From Gynurincola endophyticus (GTDB lineage: Bacteria; Bacteroidota; Bacteroidia; Chitinophagales; Chitinophagaceae), in NCBI RefSeq assembly GCF_003991195.1, contig NZ_RCWL01000007.1, positions 62,001-126,000 on the forward strand: a stretch of DNA of 64,000 nt, written 5' to 3'. Below the pieces are notes generated by a model, which did not search any database, was not told where the DNA came from, and worked only from the letters and a program-made list of their open reading frames with translations. Both the position numbers and the translations under genes were made by a program. Shown here in pieces: positions 8,589-18,605 of the stretch; the first letter of the stretch is position 1, and the number at the start of each line of letters is the position of its first letter.

Positions 8589-10913
8589 TTATTTTTTCTT
8601 TTTCCAGTAAGGAGAATCGCTCAAGTCGATTTTTTCGTTGCTTTTGCACTTGATTTGAGCATCAATACATGTAATCAGTGCCATATTATAGATACTTCTT
8701 ACAGAAGATCCGAGCTGTAAAACGTGTACCGGTTTGTTCAGACCTAATAAAATAGGACCTACCGCATCTGTTCCGCCAATGTCTTTCAACAAGTTATAAG
8801 CAATATTGCCTGCTGATAAGTTAGGGAATATCAATACGTTAGGATCTTGTCCTACCAATTCGCTGAACGGATAACTTTCTTTCAGAATCTCCTGATTGAA
8901 GGCAACTGTACCCTGAATTTCACCGTCTACAATTAAAGCAGGATCTTTTTGTTTAACGATATCGCGTGCTTTGGCTACCAGCTTAGCTTCAGGCGAAGCG
9001 CTGCTGCCGAAGTTCGAATAGCTCAACATGGCTACACGCGGAGTAAGGTTGAATTGACGTACTTCCTGTGCGGCTAATAGGGTAATATCAGCTAATTCTT
9101 CGGCAGTGGGGTTAAAGTTTACGGTGGTGTCGGCGAGGAAAAGTGGTCCTCGTTTCGATAATAGCAGATACATTCCTGCAATTTTGTTCGCATTCGGTTG
9201 GGTACCGATGATTTGTAGTGCCGGACGGATGGTTTCGTCATAGTTTCTGGTTAAACCGGAAATCATACCGTCTGCATCTCCTCTTTCTACCATCATTGCA
9301 CCATAATGGTTACGGTCTTTCATTATTTTGAAAGCTTCATAACGGTTAACACCTTTACGTTGACGTTTCTGGAAGAAGATTTCGCCATATTCCTGACGTT
9401 TTGCTTCTGTACTGTCGTGACGGGGATCGATGATTGGTAAAGTGTCGATATCAATCAGATTGTCTGCTGCCAGTTTTTTAATTTTATTTTCATCACCTAA
9501 TAAAATCGGATAAGCGATTCCTTCATAAAAGGCGATAGAGGCTGCTTTCAGAATTTTCAGGTTATCGGCTTCTGCAAACACAATACGTTTCGGATTGCGT
9601 CGTGCCTGACTGCCTAGTAAGCGCATTAACTGGTTGTCTAAACCCAGACGTTTTTCCAGTTCAAGTTTATAAGCGTCCCAGTTTTCGATTTCTTTTTTGG
9701 CAACACCTGATTCGATAGCAGCTTTGGCTACAGCCGGTGCTACTGTTGATAATAAACGCGGGTCAACCGGTTTCGGAATGATGTATTCCGGGCCGAAAGT
9801 AAAGTTCTTTGTATTGTAAGCTACGTTTACGATGTCAGGAACCGGTGTTTTAGCCAGTTCTGCCAATGCGTAAACAGCGGCCAGTTTCATTTCTTCGTTG
9901 ATCTGGGTGGCACGAACATCCAGTGCGCCACGGAAGATGAAAGGAAATCCGAGTACGTTATTTACCTGGTTAGGATAATCAGATCTACCGGTAGCCATGA
10001 TGATATCTTCACGTACGCTGGTAGCATCTTCATAAGAAATTTCAGGATCAGGGTTGGCCATTGCAAAAACAATTGGCTTTTTTGCCATTGATTTTACCAT
10101 TTCTTTTGACAGAACGTTTCCTTTACTTAAACCAATGAATACATCGGCATCTACCAATGCTTCGGCAAGTGAAAGGTTATCTCCTTTCGCAGCAAAAAGT
10201 TGTTTATTTTCATCAAGGTCGGTACGACTTTCATGAATTAACCCTTTACTGTCGAACATTCTGATGTTATCTTTACTGGCACCTACTGAAATATATAGTT
10301 TGGTACAGCTCATGGCAGAAGCTCCTGCTCCGTTTACCACGATTTTAAGTTTTGACATTTTTTTACCCTGTATTTCTGCTGCATTTAAAAGTGCTGCGGC
10401 AGAGATGATGGCGGTACCGTGCTGATCATCGTGCATTACAGGGATGTTCATGCTTTCTTTCAGGTGTTTCTCAATGTAGAAACACTCCGGAGCTTTGATA
10501 TCTTCTAAGTTAATACCACCGAAAGTAGGTTCGAGTGATTTAACGATTTCTACAAATTTCTGAGGATCTTTTTCATTGATCTCAATATCAAATACATCGA
10601 TATCAGCAAATACTTTGAAAAGAACACCTTTTCCTTCCATTACGGGTTTACCTGCTTCAGGGCCGATGTCACCTAATCCTAACACTGCGGTTCCGTTACT
10701 GATCACAGCTACGAGGTTACCCTTTGCTGTGTATTTATATACATCTTCAACGTTTTTGTGAATTTCTTTACAAGGTTCAGCTACTCCCGGAGAGTAAGCT
10801 AACGAGAGGTCGCGTTGGGTTTTGGCGTCCTTAGTGGGAATTACTTCGATTTTTCCAGGTTTTCCTTTGGTATGGTATTCCAAAGCCTGTTCTCTAACTA
10901 GATCTTTTTTCAT
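8589..10913 (-). CDS. maeB: NADP-dependent malic enzyme with C-terminal phosphotransacetylase-like domain
   Basis: The 774-residue product has the full MaeB architecture: malic enzyme N-terminal and NAD(P)-binding domains (residues about 1-420, with [35 protein letters not shown] and DDQHGTA), then a phosphate acetyl/butyryltransferase-like domain (about 430-765, beginning near [14 protein letters not shown]). It oxidatively decarboxylates malate to pyruvate, making NADPH. In known MaeB enzymes the PTA domain is regulatory, responding to acetyl-CoA, rather than catalytic. The start ATG at 10911-10913 gives the expected N-terminus. It lies upstream of the mla pair, separated by a hairpin. Confidence 0.96.
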   Translation of the reverse strand: MKKDLVREQALEYHTKGKPGKIEVIPTKDAKTQRDLSLAYSPGVAEPCKEIHKNVEDVYKYTAKGNLVAVISNGTAVLGLGDIGPEAGKPVMEGKGVLFKVFADIDVFDIEINEKDPQKFVEIVKSLEPTFGGINLEDIKAPECFYIEKHLKESMNIPVMHDDQHGTAIISAAALLNAAEIQGKKMSKLKIVVNGAGASAMSCTKLYISVGASKDNIRMFDSKGLIHESRTDLDENKQLFAAKGDNLSLAEALVDADVFIGLSKGNVLSKEMVKSMAKKPIVFAMANPDPEISYEDATSVREDIIMATGRSDYPNQVNNVLGFPFIFRGALDVRATQINEEMKLAAVYALAELAKTPVPDIVNVAYNTKNFTFGPEYIIPKPVDPRLLSTVAPAVAKAAIESGVAKKEIENWDAYKLELEKRLGLDNQLMRLLGSQARRNPKRIVFAEADNLKILKAASIAFYEGIAYPILLGDENKIKKLAADNLIDIDTLPIIDPRHDSTEAKRQEYGEIFFQKRQRKGVNRYEAFKIMKDRNHYGAMMVERGDADGMISGLTRNYDETIRPALQIIGTQPNANKIAGMYLLLSKRGPLFLADTTVNFNPTAEELADITLLAAQEVRQFNLTPRVAMLSYSNFGSSASPEAKLVAKARDIVKQKDPALIVDGEIQGTVAFNQEILKESYPFSELVGQDPNVLIFPNLSAGNIAYNLLKDIGGTDAVGPILLGLNKPVHVLQLGSSVRSIYNMALITCIDAQIKCKSNEKIDLSDSPYWKKKK

Positions 10914-11037
10914 GATTGAGTCAATTTGAATAGGAAAAAATCCTATCGTGTAATGCCTGCAATTTACGTAAATGTATGTCTCAAATAGGTTAAAGTTTTC
11001 TTTACGTATCTGCTGTTGAGCTATTTTTTACAAATAG

Positions 11038-11060
11038 GGCTGCTTTATGTGAAAGCAGCC
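11038..11060 (-). terminator. Candidate terminator of the M20 amidohydrolase gene
   Basis: Perfect 9-bp stem GGCTGCTTT/AAAGCAGCC with a 5-base loop, about 24 bases past the stop codon. The following minus-strand bases CTATTTGT are a poor U-tract, so efficiency is uncertain. Confidence 0.5.
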
Positions 11061-11083
11061 GCTGTATATAAATTTACGAATTA

Positions 11084-12271
11084 TTATAGTTTTCCGTTTG
11101 CACCTAACCAGGCCATCATGCCGATTCCTATTTCGATTGCACTTTCGTCAATATTAAAAGTAGGAGTGTGTACACCGGAAGTAATTCCTTTTTCTTCATT
11201 CATTACCCCGAGTCTGTAAAAACATCCGGGAATTTGTTGGGTGTAATAACCAAAATCTTCGGCGCCCATTCTTACTTCTGTTGTTTCAACGTGTTCGGTA
11301 CCCATATAATCTTCTGCCAGTTTTCTTGATGCGGCAGTGAGTTCTTCATGGTTATAAACGGAAGGGTAGCCTACATCGATTAATACGTCAATTTCTGCAC
11401 CCATTGCACGAACCAGTTCTGTAGCTTGTTTTTTAATCAGCTCATGCGCCTTGAATCTCCATTTTTCGTCTAATGCCCTGAAGGTTCCCATGAGTTTAAC
11501 TTCACTTGGAATCACATTCGTGGTATGTCCGCCTTGTATCGAACAGATGGATAAAACGGAAGGAGATAGCGGATTATTATTTCTTGAAACAATTTGTTGC
11601 AGACTTACAATTAATGTCGATGCGATCAGAATCGTGTCTACTGTAAGATGTGGAGCAGCTGCGTGTCCGCCTTTGCCTTTTATGGTAATGTATATTTCAT
11701 CTGCCGATGCCATTACCTGACCTCCTCTGAAACTAAGCTGGCCGATGGGTAATTGCGGATGTACATGCAGTCCGAAGATGGCTTGGGGGGCTGGATTTTG
11801 TAAAACGCCCTCTTTAATCATAATGCTGGCCCCGCCAGGGTTTCTTTCTTCTCCCGGTTGAAAAATCAGCTTAACGGTACCGTTCCATTCTGCGGCGGTT
11901 TCTTTTAAAATTTTTGCTGCACCTAATAAGCAGGTGGTATGTACATCATGCCCGCAGGCGTGCATGATGCCTTTTTTGGTAGATTTATAAGAAATATCGT
12001 TTTCTTCAATAATAGGTAGTGCATCGATATCGGCGCGAAGTGCGATGGTTCTCGAAGATGGGTTATTGCCTTCAATTACGCCTACAACACCTGTAGTTGC
12101 CATTACCTGGTAAGGAATATCAAACGCTTGTAGTTTTTTCTGAATAAAAGCGGAAGTTTCGAATTCTTCATAACTCAATTCAGGGTTTGCATGCAGGTGA
12201 TGCCGTATATCAATAAACTCGTTCGAATATTTTTTTGCGAGGTCTTTTATAGTTTGTTTCAAATGGATCAT
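11084..12271 (-). CDS. M20 family amidohydrolase (N-acyl amino acid hydrolase type)
   Basis: A 395-residue M20D peptidase-like enzyme. Metal-site features are visible: RADIDALPI near residue 80, HACGHDVH (Cys106, His108), GEERNPGGA with the catalytic Glu pair near 142, GLHVHPQ, and a C-terminal GAEDFGYY segment. The lid/dimerisation domain lies between about residues 185 and 305. Relatives cleave N-acyl or N-aryl amino acids and include hippurate hydrolases and IAA-conjugate hydrolases; the true substrate cannot be read from sequence. No signal peptide, so it is cytoplasmic. It appears to be a single-gene unit. Confidence 0.9.
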   Translation of the reverse strand: MIHLKQTIKDLAKKYSNEFIDIRHHLHANPELSYEEFETSAFIQKKLQAFDIPYQVMATTGVVGVIEGNNPSSRTIALRADIDALPIIEENDISYKSTKKGIMHACGHDVHTTCLLGAAKILKETAAEWNGTVKLIFQPGEERNPGGASIMIKEGVLQNPAPQAIFGLHVHPQLPIGQLSFRGGQVMASADEIYITIKGKGGHAAAPHLTVDTILIASTLIVSLQQIVSRNNNPLSPSVLSICSIQGGHTTNVIPSEVKLMGTFRALDEKWRFKAHELIKKQATELVRAMGAEIDVLIDVGYPSVYNHEELTAASRKLAEDYMGTEHVETTEVRMGAEDFGYYTQQIPGCFYRLGVMNEEKGITSGVHTPTFNIDESAIEIGIGMMAWLGANGKL

Positions 12272-12379
12272 AACGATAAGTTTGAATGCCCTGAGGGCTC
12301 CAGTTTAAAAAATCATTGAATAGCGATTCATACGGCCGACGGGCCGGAAGGAAAAAATCCTTATAATTTAGTATACCCC

Positions 12380-12814
12380 TTAGGGTTGATTCAATGATGC
12401 TGCCTTATCGGGATTGATTTCAACAAGGTCTTTCACAACAAATACTCCTTTGGGGAATACTTGTTTTACAGAGGGGACAATATTTTCTGCTTCTTCTGAA
12501 GTAAGGAAGTTACCTACTTTCACTTTGAAGTAGGGTGCCTGATACACCAGATATGGTGTAAGTTCAGGAAATTGTTGGTAGATGACAGACTTTGCCTGTA
12601 AAGCTTCCTGACGATCTTGCGTATTCATTACGAGAACTCTGTAACCCTGAACGATTCGACGGGCGTCTCTGGTGGTGAATTCATTAATCTCAATTTGCTT
12701 TTTGATCAATGAATCAATACGCGCGTCTTTGATCACACGAATAACAGTACTATCTGTTTGTGCGAACAAAGGAGATGTGAAACAAAGTGCTATACCAATT
12801 AAACAAGTTCTCAT
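12380..12814 (-). CDS. Secreted SPOR-domain protein
   Basis: A 144-residue protein with signal peptide MRTCLIGIALCFTSPLFAQ. The C-terminal ~75 residues (GYRVLVMNTQDRQEALQAKS through YFKVKVGNFLTSEEAENI) have the spacing of a SPOR domain, which binds glycan strands stripped of stem peptides at division sites. The middle segment is charged and helical. It lies 50 bases after deoC on the same strand but has its own candidate -7 box. A role in envelope or division is inferred from the domain only. Confidence 0.75.
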   Translation of the reverse strand: MRTCLIGIALCFTSPLFAQTDSTVIRVIKDARIDSLIKKQIEINEFTTRDARRIVQGYRVLVMNTQDRQEALQAKSVIYQQFPELTPYLVYQAPYFKVKVGNFLTSEEAENIVPSVKQVFPKGVFVVKDLVEINPDKAASLNQP

Positions 12815-12855
12815 GTTGCGTATTGCTTTCCTGTTTTATCAGCAAATGGTCTGAA

Positions 12856-12863
12856 CAAAAGTA
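12856..12863 (-). promoter_or_regulatory. Candidate -7 box for the SPOR-domain gene
   Basis: Minus-strand TACTTTTG matches TAnnTTTG about 42 bases upstream of the ATG and just past the deoC stop codon. No clear -33 partner is visible. Confidence 0.35.
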
Positions 12864-12864
12864 A

Positions 12865-13542
12865 TTAATAGTCGCCAATATTGGCAGAATTATTTTCTCC
12901 TTTTACAATAGCAACTCCTGCGCTACACCCCAGTCGGGTAGCTCCTGCATTGACTAATTGAGCAGCAAAAGTATAATCTCTGATGCCTCCTGATGCTTTA
13001 ATCTGAATATGTTGTGGTAAATGGGCGCGCATGATTTCCACAGCCTGTGTACTGGCACCTTTTTCGGCATAACCGGTAGATGTTTTCATAAAGTCAATAT
13101 TCACCGGACCCAGTATTTCACAACATTTTATCAGTTCTTCTTCGCTTAAAATGCCTGATTCTACGATTACTTTGATGATTTTTCCCTCCTGGTGGATGTA
13201 TTGGGTGAGGTCGGAGATTTCGTGTTTCAGGTAATCCCAGTTGCCTCTTTTAATTTCGATCAGATTTACTACGACGTCTAATTCGTCAGCTCCGTCTTTT
13301 ATTGCAGCCTGACTTTCAGCCATTTTTGCAGCCGTATTGGCATAACCGAATGGAAAACCGATAACAGTAGCAGTTTTTACGTTGGTACCGGCTAAAAGCT
13401 CAGTTGCCAGTTTAATATAGGGGGGCGGAACACAAACTGCAGCAAATTGAAATTCTCTCGCTTCAGCACATAATTTTTCAATTTCAGCAACAGAAGTGTT
13501 CGCTTTTAAAATAGTATGGTCGATATAAGCGGCAATGTTCAT
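12865..13542 (-). CDS. deoC: Deoxyribose-phosphate aldolase
   Basis: A 225-residue TIM-barrel aldolase of the short bacterial DeoC type. It cleaves 2-deoxyribose 5-phosphate to glyceraldehyde 3-phosphate and acetaldehyde in deoxynucleoside salvage. The Schiff-base lysine is in KTSTGYAEKG (Lys153), the proton-relay lysine in IKASGGIRD (Lys182), and the conserved Asp in ADELDVVVNL (about 89). It is divergent from the amidohydrolase gene at 13640, with a 97-base spacer that must hold both promoters; that spacer contains the palindrome CTAAATTTAG at 13605-13614. No other deo genes are nearby. Confidence 0.96.
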   Translation of the reverse strand: MNIAAYIDHTILKANTSVAEIEKLCAEAREFQFAAVCVPPPYIKLATELLAGTNVKTATVIGFPFGYANTAAKMAESQAAIKDGADELDVVVNLIEIKRGNWDYLKHEISDLTQYIHQEGKIIKVIVESGILSEEELIKCCEILGPVNIDFMKTSTGYAEKGASTQAVEIMRAHLPQHIQIKASGGIRDYTFAAQLVNAGATRLGCSAGVAIVKGENNSANIGDY

Positions 13543-13639
13543 ATAAAAATTTTTAAAACATGCAATTTTTCAAGTTAGAATATCGTCTAAATTACAGTAA
13601 TTACCTAAATTTAGCATAGGTTCAACACTTAAAATTAAC

Positions 13640-16600
13640 ATGCACATGAGAAATCCTCTTCGATATCCGGTGAGGAAAGGAGTATTCCTTACCTGGATAT
13701 TTTTATCTTTTCAGATGTTGGTGATGGCTCAGCCAACTTTTCCCGTAAACGGAATTACCAATCCAACTACTAAGTCTTATGCATTTACTAACGCTACGTT
13801 AGTAAAAGATGCAAAAACCACGATTGCAAATGCAACGCTGGTAATTAAAGACGGAAAAATCGTTGCTGCAGGAACGAATATCGCAGTTCCAAAAGATGCA
13901 GTAGTGGTAAATCTAGAAGGAAAGTACATTTATCCTTCTTTTATCGACATTTATTCTGACTATGGTGTTCCTGTACCTCAGCGCCAGATGGCCGGCGGCG
14001 GTTTCGGTGGACCCCAACAGCTGGAATCTAACAAAAAAGGTGCTTATGGCTGGAATCAGGCAATTAAACCTGAAGTAAATGCTTATGAGATCTTTTCTGT
14101 AGATGATTCAAAAGCTGCAGGGCTCAGAAATGTCGGTTTTGGTGCGGTATTAACTCACCAGAAAGATGGTATCGCCAGAGGTACCGGTACATTTGTTACT
14201 TTGGCTAATAAAAGAGATAACTTAGTTATTCTGAAAGATAAGGCCTCAGCGCATTACTCTTTGAATAAAGGAACTTCTTCACAGTCTTATCCCAGCTCTT
14301 TAATGGGGGTGATTGCATTATTGCGTCAATCATATTATGATGCGATGTGGTATAAAAACAGCGGTGCTAAAGAAGGGGTAAACCTTACTTTGAGAGCATG
14401 GAACGATGTTCAGTCATTACCACAGATTTTCGAAGGAAATGATAAATGGAATGATTTACGTGCGGCTAAAATCGGAGAAGAATTCGGTGTAAAATATATT
14501 ATTAAAGCAGGTGTAAATGAATATCAACGTATTCAGGAGATGGCGGCTACAAAATCAGCATTCATTCTTCCTTTGAACTTCCCTGCTCCAATTGATACAG
14601 ATGATCCTTCCGATGTAAGATTTGTAGGATTAGACCAATTAAAACATTGGGAACTGGCTCCAACCAACCCGGCTGCTTTTGAAAAAGCAGGAATTGAGTT
14701 TGCTTTTACAACAGCTGATTTAGGAAATACCTCAGAATTGTTTACAAACATCCGCAAAGCGATTCAAAATGGTTTAACGGAACAAACCGCTTTAGCTGCT
14801 TTAACTACAACACCTGCGAAATTACTGGGTGTTGAAAGTTTAATCGGTACTTTAGAGGCAGGTAAAGTAGCTAACTTTATCATCACTAACGGTCCGGTCT
14901 TCAGTGACAAAACTGCTATTCTCCAAAACTGGGTGAGTGGTGAGCGTTTTAATGTGAAGAATGAATTGTGGAATGATGTAACCGGTGTATATGAAATAGC
15001 TTTCAATACTAAATCAGGTGTTAAAAACTACAACCTTGTATTGAGTGCAGGTGGTAATGCCAGTCTGATTCAAGGAGATACACTGACCGGAAAATATACC
15101 TATACCGGAAAAATTTTCAAATTAAGTTATACAGAAGGTAAAGGAGCAAATGCTACAGAAACCGTATTAAGTGGTATTTTAAGCGATAAAGCGCTTTCCG
15201 GTACCGGTTTGGATGCAAAAGCTAATGCATTTACTTTCAAAGGTAAATTTAAAAATGCATCAACTGCAGCTCCGGCGGCAGCAGCGACTACTCCTGCTAA
15301 AGAAGAATTAGGAAAAGTAACTTATCCTTTCGTCGCTTATGGTAATGAAGAGCAATTGAAACAGGAAGACATTTTAATTAAGAATGCTACTGTTTGGACA
15401 AATGAAAAACAAGGAATTCTTCAAAATACAGATGTACTGATCAGAAATGGTAAAATTGCACAAATCGGTAAAAACTTATCTGCAAAAGGTGCAAAAGAAA
15501 TTGACGGTACAGGTAAACATTTAACTGCCGGTATTATTGATGAACACTCTCACATAGCAGCGGCCTCTATCAACGAAGGTGCGCAAAGTGTTACTTCTGA
15601 GGTAAGAATTTCAGATAACATTAATCCTGAAGATATCAACATTTATCGTCAGTTAAGTGGTGGTGTAACCACTTCTCATATTCTGCACGGATCTGCTAAT
15701 ACAATTGGTGGCCAGACGCAATTAATCAAATTACGTTGGGGTAAAAATGCAGAAGAATTAAAATTTGAAGGTGCTGACCGTTTCATCAAATTTGCATTAG
15801 GTGAAAACGTAAAACGTTCTTCAAGCACTTCAAACGTTCGTTTCCCGAACACAAGAATGGGCGTTGAGCAGGTATTAGACGATGCATTTATCCGTGCAAC
15901 GGATTATCAGAATGCTTTAAAAGCTGCCGCAACCGGTAAAAAAGGGGAGAATGTATATGAAAAAGTACGTAGAGATCTGGAACTGGAAGCATTATCAGAT
16001 ATTATGAATAAGAAATTATTCATTACTATGCACTCTTATGTACAATCTGAAATCGTAGCGGCTTTAAGAGTTGCTGAAAAACACGGATTCAGAGTAAATA
16101 CTTTAACGCATATCCTGGAAGGTTATAAAGTGGCTGACAAAATCAAAGCACACGGTGCAAACGTTTCAACCTTCAGTGATTGGTGGAATTACAAAATGGA
16201 AGTATTGGATGCGCAGCCTTACAATGCTTATATTATGCAAAAAGTAGGATTAAATACTGCGATCAACTCTGATGATGCTGAAATGGCCCGTCGTTTAAAC
16301 CAGGAAGCAGCGAAGTCTGTAAAATACGGTGGAATGAACGAAGAGGATGCATTGAAGATGGTTACTTTAAACCCTGCAAAAATGATGCATGTGGATAATA
16401 AAGTAGGATCTATCAAAGAAGGAAAAGATGCAGACCTGGTGCTTTGGACAGATCATCCTTTAAGCATTTATGCGATGAGTGAAAAAACCATTGTAGACGG
16501 TATTGTATACTTTGATCGTGAGAAAGACGCACAGATGCGTGATCAGATACAAGCGGAAAAAGCAAGACTGATTAAGAAAATGGCAGACCTGAAACGTGCT

Positions 16601-16726
16601 CCTGGCGGTGCGCGTCCTGCAGGTGGTTTTGCTCGTCCGGTACCTCGCTATGAAGTGGTATTAAGTTGTATGGATCATACACATAACCATGGCTTATTAG
16701 CAGTTGAAGAAGAAGATCATCAATAA
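13640..16726 (+). CDS. Secreted tandem amidohydrolase-fold protein
   Basis: A 1028-residue exported protein (hydrophobic leader VFLTWIFLSFQMLVMAQ) made of two amidohydrolase-like modules. Module 1 (about residues 45-430) keeps the framing composite-sandwich segments (LEGKYIYPSFIDIYSDYG) but lacks the metal-binding HxH. An Ala-rich linker (APAAAATTPAKEE) follows near residue 545. Module 2 (about 575-990) has GIIDEHSHIAAA with HxH, ITMHSYV, TLTHILEGY and NSDDAE, the usual ligand set of a dipeptidase/imidazolonepropionase-type hydrolase. The C-terminus is Gly/Arg/Pro-rich and ends in a His-rich tail (MDHTHNHG). The next gene, another amidohydrolase-like protein, overlaps or follows directly, so they form an operon. 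The substrate is unknown. Confidence 0.85.
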   Translation: MHMRNPLRYPVRKGVFLTWIFLSFQMLVMAQPTFPVNGITNPTTKSYAFTNATLVKDAKTTIANATLVIKDGKIVAAGTNIAVPKDAVVVNLEGKYIYPSFIDIYSDYGVPVPQRQMAGGGFGGPQQLESNKKGAYGWNQAIKPEVNAYEIFSVDDSKAAGLRNVGFGAVLTHQKDGIARGTGTFVTLANKRDNLVILKDKASAHYSLNKGTSSQSYPSSLMGVIALLRQSYYDAMWYKNSGAKEGVNLTLRAWNDVQSLPQIFEGNDKWNDLRAAKIGEEFGVKYIIKAGVNEYQRIQEMAATKSAFILPLNFPAPIDTDDPSDVRFVGLDQLKHWELAPTNPAAFEKAGIEFAFTTADLGNTSELFTNIRKAIQNGLTEQTALAALTTTPAKLLGVESLIGTLEAGKVANFIITNGPVFSDKTAILQNWVSGERFNVKNELWNDVTGVYEIAFNTKSGVKNYNLVLSAGGNASLIQGDTLTGKYTYTGKIFKLSYTEGKGANATETVLSGILSDKALSGTGLDAKANAFTFKGKFKNASTAAPAAAATTPAKEELGKVTYPFVAYGNEEQLKQEDILIKNATVWTNEKQGILQNTDVLIRNGKIAQIGKNLSAKGAKEIDGTGKHLTAGIIDEHSHIAAASINEGAQSVTSEVRISDNINPEDINIYRQLSGGVTTSHILHGSANTIGGQTQLIKLRWGKNAEELKFEGADRFIKFALGENVKRSSSTSNVRFPNTRMGVEQVLDDAFIRATDYQNALKAAATGKKGENVYEKVRRDLELEALSDIMNKKLFITMHSYVQSEIVAALRVAEKHGFRVNTLTHILEGYKVADKIKAHGANVSTFSDWWNYKMEVLDAQPYNAYIMQKVGLNTAINSDDAEMARRLNQEAAKSVKYGGMNEEDALKMVTLNPAKMMHVDNKVGSIKEGKDADLVLWTDHPLSIYAMSEKTIVDGIVYFDREKDAQMRDQIQAEKARLIKKMADLKRAPGGARPAGGFARPVPRYEVVLSCMDHTHNHGLLAVEEEDHQ

Positions 16727-16745
16727 TCTACAAAAGGTTTTAAAA

Positions 16746-18065
16746 ATGTTGAATATGAAATCCTTACTTAAAATATTTTGTCTGGTGTTCTTCGCAACAT
16801 CAGCAATGGCACAGGATAATGTATATCCTGGTGCTCCTCAAAAAGAGACCATTGCTTTGATAAATGGTACCATCCACGTTGGAAATGGTCAGGTTATCGA
16901 GAATGGTATGGTTGTATTTGAAAAAGGCAAGATCGTTTCAGTTGGTTCTAAAGGAACTACTCCTGCAGGCGCTAAGGTGATCGATGTAGCGGGTAAACAT
17001 GTTTATCCGGGTCTGATCCTTTCTTCTTCAAATCTTGGATTAGCTGAAGTGCCGAGTGTACGTGCTACCCTTGATGAGTCGGAGTTTGGCGAATACAATA
17101 CGAATGTGCGCTCAATTGTTGCTTATAATACCGATTCAAGAGTAATTAATACGCTTAGAAATAATGGTATCTTACTGGCAAGCATTACACCGGGCGGTGG
17201 TATTATTTCTGGTTCTTCTACTGTTGTGCAATTAGATGCATGGCATTGGGAAGATGCTGCTGTTGCAATGGATAATGGTATGCACTTCCGTATGCCTAAC
17301 CTTTTAATCAGAAGAGGTGGCAGAGGTGGCTTCGGTATGTTCGGAGCTGCTGCATCGAATGTAGATCCTGTACAAGCGGGTTTAAACCGTATTGAAGATG
17401 TGAAAAGTTTCTTTAAAGAAGCAAAAGCGTATTTAACTGAAGTTAAACCAGCTCAAACTAATCCTTCGTTCGAAGCAACCCGCAAATTATTCAACAAAGA
17501 GCAGAAATTTTATATACACTGTAATGTGGTAAAAGAAATGCTGATTGCTGTTGAGTTTGCAAAAGAATTCGGATTCGATGTAGTTATTGTAGGTGGCAGC
17601 GATTCTTATTTAATCGCAGATATTTTAAAAGAAAATAATATCTCGGTTATTTTGAATGATATGCACTCTTTACCGACAATGGCTGATGATGATGTAGCAC
17701 AGCCATATAAAACACCAGGTATCTTACAAAAAGCAGGTGTACTATTCTCTATTAATGATACACATACTAATAGCAGATACAGAAACCTTGCTTTCAATGC
17801 AGGAACAGCTGCTGCTTACGGATTAACAAAAGAGCAGGCTTTATCGGCTGTTACTTTAAATGCTGCTAAAATTTTAGGAGTAGATAAAATAACAGGTTCT
17901 TTAGAAGCCGGAAAAGATGCTAACATTGTTGTATCTGAAGGAGATATCTTAGATATGCGTTCGAATCTGATTTTACATGCGTTTATTCAGGGACGAACAG
18001 TGAATTTAGACGATAAAGCTAAACAATTGGCAGATCGTTATAAATATAAGTACAACATTAAATAG
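16746..18065 (+). CDS. Secreted amidohydrolase-like protein lacking the HxH metal motif
   Basis: I chose the ATG at 16746 (or 16755) because it directly precedes a signal peptide (MKSLLKIFCLVFFATSAMAQ); a longer frame from 16704 would overlap the upstream gene by 23 bases. The ~439-residue product follows the amidohydrolase layout: TIALINGTIHVGNGQVIENG, then GKHVYPGLILSSSNLG where active members have GxxDxHxH, then IHCNVVKEM, FSINDTHTNS and the closing GSLEAGKDANIVV. The first metal-binding HxH is missing, as in module 1 of the upstream protein. It may pair with that protein as a non-catalytic subunit; this is inference. Confidence 0.8.
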   Translation: MLNMKSLLKIFCLVFFATSAMAQDNVYPGAPQKETIALINGTIHVGNGQVIENGMVVFEKGKIVSVGSKGTTPAGAKVIDVAGKHVYPGLILSSSNLGLAEVPSVRATLDESEFGEYNTNVRSIVAYNTDSRVINTLRNNGILLASITPGGGIISGSSTVVQLDAWHWEDAAVAMDNGMHFRMPNLLIRRGGRGGFGMFGAAASNVDPVQAGLNRIEDVKSFFKEAKAYLTEVKPAQTNPSFEATRKLFNKEQKFYIHCNVVKEMLIAVEFAKEFGFDVVIVGGSDSYLIADILKENNISVILNDMHSLPTMADDDVAQPYKTPGILQKAGVLFSINDTHTNSRYRNLAFNAGTAAAYGLTKEQALSAVTLNAAKILGVDKITGSLEAGKDANIVVSEGDILDMRSNLILHAFIQGRTVNLDDKAKQLADRYKYKYNIK

Positions 18066-18082
18066 TTGAATACTTTATATAT

Positions 18083-18112
18083 AAAAGCCCCTCCGCTGTG
18101 AGGGGCTTTTTT
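18083..18112 (+). terminator. Terminator of the amidohydrolase operon
   Basis: Stem AAAAGCCCCTC / GAGGGGCTTTT with loop CGCTGT and trailing T-run, starting 18 bases after the stop at 18065. Confidence 0.9.
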
Positions 18113-18605
18113 GTGCAGGGTTTGTAAAATTTTGTATTGATTTCCATCTGTGGACTGCTGTTTTTCGTAAGTAATAATAGCAGCCAGGCTTTTATTCAAT
18201 CAGCTGATGAATCAATAATATTCATTGTGGTGTATTTACATCTGTAATGAATATGACTGGGGATTGTCGTAATGCTCATTAATACCGCATAGAGGGAGTA
18301 GATAGAGCAGCGGGATATAAATCAACAGTATAAAGGGTTACGATCAATAACACTACAGGGCGGGAGGTAGGGCGTAGTGTTATTTTAAATAAATAATAGG
18401 TATGGATAAAGGATAATAACAGATATAGAATACATGAAATTATTTGCATATAACTCATTAACAAATGTGATTATAGCCGCATGTACTTATAGGGAAGGAG
18501 GTATCGAAAATAATTTTTATGGCTGTATCAACCTTTCTGAAGTTAGATGAATTACTTTCGTTTGATGATTCCGTGTACCGGGCATAAATTTTTTAATAAG
18601 CAGAT
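18113..18605. other. Gene-free region before the photolyase gene
   Basis: About 490 bases without a convincing gene. A 61-codon minus-strand frame (18279-18464) has no recognisable features. The main structure is an 11-bp perfect inverted repeat at 18346-18384 (separate entry). The photolyase promoter is expected near 18540-18600; TTACTTTCG at about 18551 is one base from TAnnTTTG. Confidence 0.4.
18346..18384. repeat. Hairpin with perfect 11-bp stem and G-rich loop
   Basis: AATAACACTAC (18346-18356) pairs with GTAGTGTTATT (18374-18384). The 17-base loop contains four G-runs (GGG, GGG, GG, GGG). It lies in the gap between the amidohydrolase operon and the photolyase gene and is followed by TTAAAT, so it is not a strong terminator. 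Function unknown. Confidence 0.6.

Noticed and set aside
13640-16726. Reading the 1028-residue amidohydrolase as an assembly-fused pair of genes
   Set aside because: The frame is continuous, the Ala-rich linker is natural, and only one signal peptide is present; tandem fused amidohydrolases are reasonable.
18279-18464. 61-codon minus-strand hydrophobic frame
   Set aside because: Overlaps the inverted repeat at 18346-18384, has no start signal and no recognisable family.
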